Of a stretch of DNA of 6,388 nt, positions 1-4,477 are shown one piece after another. The position numbers and the translations under genes were made by a program. The notes under the pieces are model-generated. The model searched no databases. It saw only the letters and a list, made by a program, of their open reading frames with translations, and was not told where the DNA came from. Where the stretch lies: NCBI GenBank assembly GCA_023412695.1, contig JAEYNG010000198.1, forward strand, positions 1 through 6,388, read 5' to 3'. The first letter of the stretch is position 1, and every line of letters begins with the position of its first letter. Source of the stretch: Planctomycetota bacterium. Its GTDB lineage: Bacteria; Planctomycetota; Phycisphaerae; Phycisphaerales; UBA1924.

Positions 1-928
1 CCATGCACTGCTGGCACGCGCGATTGCCGCTGGCGCGGCCGTAGCGCTCCCACTCGGTGTCCTCGATGAGCTCCTCGAACGTCTCGACGTAGCCGTCCTG
101 CAGGAGGTAGCACGGCTTCTGCCAGCCGAAGATATTGAACGTGGGGTTGCCCCATGGCAGGCACTCGTACTCGCGCTTGCCCATGAGGAACTCGAGGAAC
201 AGCGGGGACTGGTTGAACTTCCAGTGGCTCTTGCGGTTGGAGAGCAGCATCCGGAAGAAGTCGGTGGTCCGCGTGCGCTCGCGGAGGAAGGACTTCTGGT
301 CCGGGGCCTTGGGGTAGGCGTAACCGGGCGAGACCATCATCCCCTCGACGCCGAGCTCCATCATCTCGTCGAAGAACGCACGGACGGAGTTGGGGTCAGC
401 GCCGTCAAAGAGCGTGGTATTCGTCGTGACGCGGAAGCCCATCTGCACGGCGAGGCGGATACCCTCGCGCGCTGTCTTGAACGTGCCGTCGCGGCAGACC
501 GCGAAGTCGTGGTGCTCTTCCTGGCCGTCCATGTGGACGCTGAAGGTCAGGTACTTGCTGGGCTTAAAGAGGCCCTCCTCGAGCTTCTGCTTGAGGAGCA
601 GGGCGTTGGTGCAGAGATAGATGTACTTCCGGCGAGCGATCAGGCCCTCGACGATCTCCTTGATCTGCGGGTGCAGCAGCGGCTCGCCCCCGGGGATCGA
701 GACCATCGGCGCGCCGCATTCTTCGACGGCCTTGAAGCACTGCTCGGGCGTGAGCTGCCGCTTGAGGATGTGGGGCGGGTACTGGATCTTCCCGCAGCCC
801 GCGCAGGCGAGGTTGCAGCGGAAGAGCGGCTCGAGCATGAGCACCAGCGGGTAGCGCTTGTTTCCCTGCAGCTTCTGACCGAGCACGTACGTGGCGACGG
901 TCCACATCTGACTCAACGGAACGCCCAT
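1..928 (-). CDS. hpnH: Adenosyl-hopene transferase HpnH, radical SAM protein (3' end cut off by window)
   Basis: HpnH is a radical SAM enzyme that joins the 5'-deoxyadenosyl group of SAM to hopene (diploptene), giving adenosylhopane, the first step towards side-chain-extended hopanoids. Reading back from an ATG at 926-928 gives 309 residues before the window ends. The N-terminus (MGVPLSQMW..) and 'RYPLVLMLEPLFRCNLACAGCGK' region (here residues 25-47) match what I know of the HpnH family. The [4Fe-4S] ligands are C38, C42 and C45 (C-x3-C-x2-C). GGEP, the SAM-contacting motif, is at 80-83. SVHMDG is at 130-135, TLFDGADP at 172-179 and SPGYAY at 200-205. A cysteine-rich tail begins at C256, with 'PCYLL.DGY..TF' at 272-284 and C305-x2-C308; the family usually continues about 20-60 residues further. 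AGGGAG lies only 2 nt before the ATG, a short spacing. No other hopanoid gene is in view. It is transcribed divergently from the sigma-factor unit. Family identity is confident from motifs; the enzymatic role is family knowledge. Confidence 0.93.
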   Translation of the reverse strand, partial: MGVPLSQMWTVATYVLGQKLQGNKRYPLVLMLEPLFRCNLACAGCGKIQYPPHILKRQLTPEQCFKAVEECGAPMVSIPGGEPLLHPQIKEIVEGLIARRKYIYLCTNALLLKQKLEEGLFKPSKYLTFSVHMDGQEEHHDFAVCRDGTFKTAREGIRLAVQMGFRVTTNTTLFDGADPNSVRAFFDEMMELGVEGMMVSPGYAYPKAPDQKSFLRERTRTTDFFRMLLSNRKSHWKFNQSPLFLEFLMGKREYECLPWGNPTFNIFGWQKPCYLLQDGYVETFEELIEDTEWERYGRASGNRACQQCM

Positions 929-1022
929 GGCTCCCTTTCGAAGGCCCGGCGCGATCGAGCGGTCGGTCGCGGCCGGCGATAATGGCGGACATGCTAGCGG
1001 CTGCTCACCGGGATACCAAGAG

Positions 1023-1032
1023 TTGCGCGCAA
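1023..1032. promoter_or_regulatory. 10-bp palindrome TTGCGCGCAA in the hpnH/sigma intergenic region
   Basis: This is a perfect 10-bp inverted repeat about 95 bp upstream of hpnH. It could be half of a regulator site, but a short GC-rich palindrome can arise by chance. I found no convincing -35/-10 pair for hpnH nearby. Confidence 0.2.
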
Positions 1033-1142
1033 AGCCCCCCACTGTTGGCGGTCGGCGACGAACGAATATGGCCCAAACAGGCGGCGGGTGATTGTCGTAC
1101 ACTTGGCGGTTCCGTTCCGCCGGGTACGCTGCCCGGTCTGAC

Positions 1143-1154
1143 GGACACGTGTCC
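1143..1154. promoter_or_regulatory. Perfect 12-bp palindrome GGACACGTGTCC, candidate operator
   Basis: The sequence is identical to its own reverse complement over 12 bp with a CACGTG core, and does not extend further. It lies 62 bp upstream of the sigma-factor start codon, in the 288-bp region between the divergent hpnH and sigma genes. The position and symmetry suit a dimeric DNA-binding regulator of the sigma gene, but the protein is unknown. Confidence 0.35.
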
Positions 1155-1204
1155 CGCACCGGCTTGCTGCCGCCTCCGGCTCAACCGGCACCCCTACCCG
1201 AGCT

Positions 1205-1210
1205 TATACC
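1205..1210 (+). promoter_or_regulatory. Possible -10 element (TATACC) directly before the sigma-factor start
   Basis: TATACC ends 6 bp before the ATG at 1217, and CAACC at 1182-1186 lies at roughly -35 distance. If this is the promoter, transcription would begin at or next to the start codon, giving a leaderless mRNA. That fits the lack of any Shine-Dalgarno before this gene. The match to a consensus is weak and the call is tentative. Confidence 0.22.
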
Positions 1211-1216
1211 AAATCC

Positions 1217-1855
1217 ATGGCGGCTAAGCCTTTAGAAGACCGGAGCGACGAGGAGCTGCTCGAGGCGTACCGCTCGGGAGAACCCTCCGCGTTTGAGACG
1301 CTGGTGCACCGGCACCACGACGACCTGGTCCGTTTCCTCGTCCGATTATGCGGCAACCGTGCCCTGGCGGAGGACGCTTTCCAGGAAGCGTTCCTGCAGG
1401 TGCACTTATCGGCCGAGACATTCGACGCCTCGCGCCGCTTTAAACCATGGCTTTTTACGATCGCCGCGAACAAGGGGCGGGACGCGCTTCGTAGAAGCGC
1501 ACGCCGCAAGGCGCTGGATCTGTCGGCACCGATCGGCGGCCCGGCGGCCGGGGGCGATGGAGCCAACGGCGACGGGGCCAGGACGTTTGTGGACCTGATG
1601 GAGATCGACGTTCCCTCGCCGGATGCGGCGATGGACGCACAGGAGACGAATCGGCTGGTCCAGCAGGCGATCGACCAGATGCCATGGTCGCTCCGCGAGA
1701 TCCTCCTGCTGGCATATTTCCAGAGGATGTCGTACAACCAGATCGCCGACGCGCTCAAGATCCCGCTCGGGACCGTCAAGTCGCGGCTTCATTCGGCGGT
1801 CGCTTCCTTCGCCCGAAAGTGGCAGGAAGTCTCGAGAGGATCGCAGGAACCATGA
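1217..1855 (+). CDS. ECF-type RNA polymerase sigma factor (sigma-70 family)
   Basis: This 212-residue alternative sigma factor would direct RNA polymerase to a dedicated promoter set. Sigma region 2 spans about residues 25-92 ('AFETLVHRHHDDLVRFLVRL..', 'AEDAFQEAFLQVH', 'FKPWLFTIAANKGRDALRR'). Region 4 spans about 148-205 and includes a helix-turn-helix ('MSYNQIADALKIPLGTVKSR', 171-190). No region 1.1 or region 3 is present, which is typical of ECF sigmas. The linker between the two domains (about 100-145) is long and rich in Gly, Ala and Asp. The ATG at 1217 has no Shine-Dalgarno; the next in-frame ATGs lie inside the conserved domains, so this start is the best available. The stop codon overlaps the start of the next gene as ATGA (1852-1855), so the two are almost certainly co-transcribed and translationally coupled. 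The sigma targets cannot be read from this window. Confidence 0.93.
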   Translation: MAAKPLEDRSDEELLEAYRSGEPSAFETLVHRHHDDLVRFLVRLCGNRALAEDAFQEAFLQVHLSAETFDASRRFKPWLFTIAANKGRDALRRSARRKALDLSAPIGGPAAGGDGANGDGARTFVDLMEIDVPSPDAAMDAQETNRLVQQAIDQMPWSLREILLLAYFQRMSYNQIADALKIPLGTVKSRLHSAVASFARKWQEVSRGSQEP

Positions 1856-3165
1856 ACACGCCGAGTTCCTCTTCGTTTGGCGAGCCTTCGAATCCGAACC
1901 GCACCATTGGCGACACCGCGGCGGCTAACCCCGTGCTCTCGGACGCATCTGCACAGGCGGCCGACGCGCTGTTCTCGCTCGGGTTTGAGGCAGACGTCTC
2001 GGACAACCCCGGCGCACGAAAGCTCGCGTCGCTGCTGAAGCTGCTCGACGTTCCGGCGGCAACCGCCGCGAACCGCGAACTGCTGATCGACCTGACGATG
2101 GCGCGTGTCGCCCGCGCGGCGCACACGCGGCGTGTGGACACGGCCGCGGGCTCGTTTGTCGAGGGTGATCTCTCGCCCGAGGATGACGACGCGCTCGAGG
2201 CGCTCGTCGAGGCGGGGATGGACATCTCTCGCGTGCCATCGTCGATGCGGGCCCGCGCGTCGCGCCAGCTCGCGCTGCTCGGGCTGCTCCAGACACCCGC
2301 CGACCTGCCGGTTGCGCGGAACGACCTCGTCAGCCGGACGCTCGCGACCGTGCAGGAGCACATCGAACGCGACGAGTCGCGCATGGAGCTCGCAGCGGTG
2401 GGTCAGGCCGACGACGAGAGCGTCGGCGGGTTCCGCCCTCGCTTCAGGCTGGGGGACCTTGTGACCGTCGCCGCGATGCTGCTGATCGGTTTCGGCGTGC
2501 TCGCGCCGATCACCAACGCCGTGCAGGGCTACTCGCGCCGGGCGGACTGCCAGGCGAACCTCTCCGCGGCCGGCCTCGGCTTCGGGCTCTACGCGGGTTC
2601 GCACAAGGACTCGCTGCCGATGGCGAGCGCATCGCCCGTCGGCGCGACTTGGTGGAACGTGGGCGTGCGGCCGGACCAATCCAACGCCGCGAACCTGTAC
2701 ACGCTCGTGCGCGGCAAGCACGTCTCGCTGGCGGACCTTGCGTGCGCCGGCAACCGGCACGCGGTCGCGCAGCAGTCAAAGGACGATGCAATGGACTGGG
2801 GCGGGTTCGAGGAGGTCTCGTACAGCTTCCAGAATCTCTTCGCGGCGGAGCGGCCTACGTGGTCGGGCTCGTCGCGGCTCGTGGTGCTCGTCGATCGTTC
2901 GCCTGTCGTGCTCAAGGCGTATCAGCGGCAGGTCATCGACCCGACGGAGAACTCGCCGAACCACGGGGGCAAAGGCCAAGCCGCGTTGTTCAACGACGGC
3001 TCGGTCGAATGGCTGAAGTCGCCGGTGCTGGAGAACGGCGACAACATCTGGTTGCCGCGAACGATCGAGCACGCGATCCGCATGCTTTCGCAGCCGCGGG
3101 CGGCGGACCCGCTTCACGGCGATGAGAACCCGGCCGGGGTCGATGACGTGTTCGTCGGGCCGTAA
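1852..3165 (+). CDS. Single-pass membrane protein with internal pilin-like/DUF1559-like domain; candidate partner of the ECF sigma factor
   Basis: I do not recognise a named family for the whole 437-residue protein. Residues 1-195 are probably cytoplasmic, acidic and helical, with a stretch around 101-170 ('SFVEGDLSPEDDDALEALVEAGM..'). One transmembrane segment covers about 201-225. It begins 'FRLGDLVTVAAMLL' (198-211) and is followed by 'RRADCQANLSAAGLGFGLYAGSHKDSLP' (229-256), which lines up well with planctomycete pseudopilins ('FTLVELLVVIAII..', 'RR..CQNNLKQIGLA'). The outer domain ends with 'NHGGKGQ..LFNDGSVEWL' (370-388), like the H-x9/10-DG signature of DUF1559-type proteins; C233 and C298 could pair. 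I place the start at 1852, in the ATGA overlap with the sigma gene, not at an in-frame ATG at 1684 deep inside it. By position it may be the sigma factor's membrane regulator. There is no H-x3-C-x2-C zinc anti-sigma motif, so that role is inference. A hairpin terminator follows. Confidence 0.8.
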   Translation: MNTPSSSSFGEPSNPNRTIGDTAAANPVLSDASAQAADALFSLGFEADVSDNPGARKLASLLKLLDVPAATAANRELLIDLTMARVARAAHTRRVDTAAGSFVEGDLSPEDDDALEALVEAGMDISRVPSSMRARASRQLALLGLLQTPADLPVARNDLVSRTLATVQEHIERDESRMELAAVGQADDESVGGFRPRFRLGDLVTVAAMLLIGFGVLAPITNAVQGYSRRADCQANLSAAGLGFGLYAGSHKDSLPMASASPVGATWWNVGVRPDQSNAANLYTLVRGKHVSLADLACAGNRHAVAQQSKDDAMDWGGFEEVSYSFQNLFAAERPTWSGSSRLVVLVDRSPVVLKAYQRQVIDPTENSPNHGGKGQAALFNDGSVEWLKSPVLENGDNIWLPRTIEHAIRMLSQPRAADPLHGDENPAGVDDVFVGP

Positions 3166-3199
3166 GTAAGCGGTACAGCAAATAAGCCACAACAACGAA

Positions 3200-3224
3200 G
3201 GCCCGGAGCGTTTCGCCCCGGGCC
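3200..3224. terminator. Bidirectional Rho-independent-type terminator hairpin
   Basis: An 11-bp stem with one A-C mismatch (GGCCCGGAGCG / CGCCCCGGGCC) closes a TTT loop. It can lengthen outward through AACGA/TCGTT with one bulged A. On the plus strand it is followed by T-rich sequence (3228-3239), and the minus-strand continuation is TTCGTTGTTG. It lies 34 bp past the plus-strand membrane-protein stop and 30 bp past the minus-strand Hsp20 stop, so it can serve both converging units. Confidence 0.82.
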
Positions 3225-3254
3225 TCGTTTGCTTTTGTTGATCCGTCTTTTACC

Positions 3255-3677
3255 TCAGCTTGCGCGAACTTCGATCTTGCGCGGGCGGGCGTGCTCGGCC
3301 TTGGGGACCGAGAGCGTCAGCACGCCGTCGCGGCATACCGCGCTGATGCGGGAGGCGTCCACCCCCTCGCCCACACGGAACGAACGCTCCCACGCGCCCA
3401 CGCCGTACTCGCGGATCAGCCAACGCGTACCTTCGGGCTGGCGCGGCTGGATAGGCGCACGGAGCGTCAACACGCCGTCCTCGAGGCTCGCCTCGATCTG
3501 CTCGGCGCTCGCGCCGGGCACATCGGCCACGACAGTAAAGCCCTCGGCGTTCTCGATGATGTCCGCTCGCGGCTCAAAGGTGCGCTCGCCGCGCACTCCG
3601 GCCGCGGCGGGCGGCTCGGTCGTGTGCGTCAAGGTTCGGTGTGCACCGTTTGTGGATTGGCAGCAATTATTGCTCAT
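3255..3677 (-). CDS. Small heat-shock protein, Hsp20/alpha-crystallin family (second gene of pair)
   Basis: Small heat-shock proteins are ATP-independent holdases that bind unfolding proteins and pass them to DnaK/DnaJ. From ATG 3677 the protein has 140 residues. The alpha-crystallin domain covers about 36-127: 'PRADIIENAEGFTVVADVPG' (36-55), 'GVLTLRAP' (68-75), 'WERSFRVGEGVD' (96-107), and the hallmark 'DGVLTLSVPK' (117-126). The tail ends K-I-E-V (134-137), an I-x-V form of the C-terminal I-x-I anchor. The start was chosen because AGGAG (3685-3689) sits 7 nt upstream. A longer GTG start at 3719 would overlap the previous stop (GTGA) but adds only an unconserved leader. The N-terminal arm is short and unusual, 'MSNNCC', with adjacent cysteines C5 and C6; a third cysteine is C115. 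It lies 38 bp after the upstream hsp20 in the same unit. Confidence 0.92.
   Translation of the reverse strand: MSNNCCQSTNGAHRTLTHTTEPPAAAGVRGERTFEPRADIIENAEGFTVVADVPGASAEQIEASLEDGVLTLRAPIQPRQPEGTRWLIREYGVGAWERSFRVGEGVDASRISAVCRDGVLTLSVPKAEHARPRKIEVRAS
3662..3674. repeat. Inverted repeat AGCAAT-T-ATTGCT at codons 2-6 of the second hsp20
   Basis: This is a perfect 6+6 bp inverted repeat with one central base. In the mRNA it could form a 5-bp AGCAA/UUGCU hairpin with a UAA loop immediately after the start codon. It stands in an AT-rich patch unlike the GC-rich surroundings. It could act as an operator or tune translation, or may only reflect codon choice. Confidence 0.35.
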
Positions 3678-3684
3678 AACGGAA

Positions 3685-3689
3685 CTCCT
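3685..3689 (-). promoter_or_regulatory. Shine-Dalgarno AGGAG fixing the start of the second hsp20
   Basis: AGGAG lies 7 nt upstream of the ATG at 3675-3677. It is the main reason for preferring this start over the in-frame GTG at 3719, which has no such element. Confidence 0.75.
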
Positions 3690-3715
3690 GTGCAATCTGG
3701 TGCGGGCAGCGGGAC

Positions 3716-4162
3716 TCACGCGCTCTTGACCTCGATCCGGCGGACCTTCACCGTCTCGGCCTTGGGGAGCGTGACTCGCAGCACTCCCCGTTCGAGGCTG
3801 GCGCTGATCTTCGCGGCGTCAATATCGGTGCTCAGCGTGAGGCTCCGGCTGAAGCGCCCCTGCGGACGCTCGCGCCGGACGAAGGATGCGCCCTCAGGCA
3901 GCGCCGATTCGCGCTTGCCGCTGACGGTGAGCGTGCGACCGGTCATCGTGATCTCGATGTCCTCGAGGCTGAAGCCGGGCAGCTCCGCCTCGATGGAAAC
4001 CGCCTGATCATCCTCCCACGCGTTGATCGCCGGGAACGCGTTCTGGGGCGCTCGCCCAAAGGTCTCTACGACCTCCGGCAGGAAGCTCTCGAACAGGCGA
4101 TCGAGCTCGCCGAACGGGCTGCGCGACACTGCGGGTGATGCAAGAACTCGGCGTGCAAACAT
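3716..4162 (-). CDS. Small heat-shock protein, Hsp20/alpha-crystallin family (first gene of pair)
   Basis: This 148-residue Hsp20 holdase is the promoter-proximal member of a tandem hsp20 pair. The N-terminal arm has 'RSPFGELDRLFESFLPEV' (14-31), a common Hsp20 opening. The alpha-crystallin domain covers about 42-135: 'FPAINAWEDDQAVSIEAELPGF' region (43-64), 'LEDIEITMTGRTLTVSGKR' (66-84), 'ERPQGRFSRSLTLSTDID' (98-115), and the conserved 'LERGVLRVTLPK' (123-134). It ends R-R-I-E-V (141-145), the C-terminal I-x-V anchor. AAGGAGGG lies 7 nt before the ATG at 4162. An in-frame ATG at 4234 would add 24 unconserved residues and begin inside the promoter-like element at 4234-4254, so I reject it. 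The similar tails of the two Hsp20s (RIEVKSA and KIEVRAS) suggest ancient tandem duplication, and pairs of diverged sHSPs often co-assemble. Confidence 0.93.
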   Translation of the reverse strand: MFARRVLASPAVSRSPFGELDRLFESFLPEVVETFGRAPQNAFPAINAWEDDQAVSIEAELPGFSLEDIEITMTGRTLTVSGKRESALPEGASFVRRERPQGRFSRSLTLSTDIDAAKISASLERGVLRVTLPKAETVKVRRIEVKSA

Positions 4163-4169
4163 AGCTTTG

Positions 4170-4177
4170 CCCTCCTT
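4170..4177 (-). promoter_or_regulatory. Strong Shine-Dalgarno AAGGAGGG of the first hsp20, within a foldable leader
   Basis: This near-ideal ribosome binding site lies 7 nt upstream of the ATG and decides that start. The leader can fold so that UGCUUC (4180-4185) pairs with GGA and GCA across a UUAA loop, burying the site. The start codon itself can sit in the loop of GCAAA/UUUGC (4155-4170). Both helices are short. Confidence 0.7.
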
Positions 4178-4233
4178 AAGAAGCACTCTGCCCGCCCGGG
4201 CGATCTTGAGCCCCGCGGGACACCTGGCAGTCA

Positions 4234-4254
4234 TTCAAACTCCGTGCCAGCCGC
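4234..4254 (-). promoter_or_regulatory. Promoter-like element for the hsp20 pair: GCGG-CTGGCACGG-N3-TTGAA
   Basis: Read on the minus strand, this 21-bp element matches the divergent copy at 4383-4403 at 17 of 21 positions. TTGAA ends 71 bp before the first hsp20 ATG. The CTGGCACG/TTGAA spacing equals that of sigma-54 -24/-12 promoters, but the normally invariant GC at -12 is GA. Alternatively TTGAA is a sigma-32-like -35, with CCCG starting 14 bp downstream. Confidence 0.55.
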
Positions 4255-4382
4255 AGATTGCCTTCCCTGCTGGGTTTTCCGGCGTTTTCCTGTCGTTCTG
4301 ACGCTCGAACGGCTGTCAGCTTGGCACCCGGAACTTCCAATCTCCACCAAACGCGGGGGATGCAGGGGAGCGTCGGCCGTGC

Positions 4383-4403
4383 GCGGTTGGCACGGCACTT
4401 GAA
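4383..4403 (+). promoter_or_regulatory. Promoter-like element for the dnaJ-like/yugP unit: GCGG-TTGGCACGG-N3-TTGAA
   Basis: This is the plus-strand copy of the element at 4234-4254. TTGAA ends 74 bp before the dnaJ-like ATG, almost the same distance as on the hsp20 side. As in the other copy, the spacing is that of a sigma-54 promoter but with GA in place of GC at -12. CTTGAA also matches the core of a sigma-32 -35 box, with CCCG 16 bp downstream. Confidence 0.55.
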
Positions 4404-4477
4404 GGTCTCTTCCGCTGGACCCGTAGGATGCCGGATCGGGCAGGGGCTGATCCGCGACCATTCACTCGGGCAACGCC

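Larger units (their letters stand above)
4163..4477. other. 315-bp divergent control region between hsp20 pair and dnaJ-like gene
   Basis: No gene is supported here; the open frames that cross it have no family features. It holds two copies of a 21-bp element in opposite orientation (4234-4254 and 4383-4403), a tandem TTTTCC repeat one helical turn apart (4275-4290), a CTGAC/GTCAG inverted repeat (4299-4319), and an extra TTGGCAC half-motif at 4321-4327. No CIRCE or HAIR operator is evident. Confidence 0.7.

Noticed and set aside
11..27. CTGGCACG followed by TTGC near the window start, resembling a sigma-54 promoter
   Set aside because: The spacing is one base too long and it lies inside the hpnH coding sequence; it is best explained by codons for the Cys-rich tail.
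224..982. 252-residue plus-strand open frame opposite hpnH
   Set aside because: It is the antisense of a clearly conserved radical SAM gene; its composition is charged and low-complexity with no family motif, as expected for a GC-rich shadow frame.
1045..1110. Direct repeat TTGGCGGT at 1045-1052 and 1103-1110
   Set aside because: Eight GC-rich bases 58 bp apart can easily recur by chance, and nothing else aligns around them.
982..1227. 81-residue open frame in the hpnH/sigma intergenic region
   Set aside because: No ribosome binding site, no recognisable features, and it runs into the sigma start region.
1684..1851. Upstream ATG extension of the membrane-protein gene into the sigma gene
   Set aside because: It would overlap sigma region 4 by 168 bp with an unrelated-looking peptide; the ATGA overlap at 1852 is the far more natural start.
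1789..2760. 323-residue minus-strand open frame opposite the membrane-protein gene
   Set aside because: Arg/Val/Ala-rich shadow translation with no domain; the plus-strand frame has a transmembrane segment, conserved motifs and start/stop coupling to the sigma gene.
4178..4202. CIRCE-like half-site (AGCACTC on the plus strand)
   Set aside because: The second arm, nine bases on, does not match GAGTGCTAA, so there is no HrcA-type operator.
4163..4234. 24-residue N-terminal extension of the first Hsp20 from ATG 4234
   Set aside because: It would begin inside the conserved promoter-like element, and the strong AAGGAGGG sits correctly before the ATG at 4162.
4299..4319. CTGAC/GTCAG inverted repeat with an 11-base gap in the chaperone control region
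   Set aside because: A five-base arm is too short to support a specific claim; it is noted only as content of the region.
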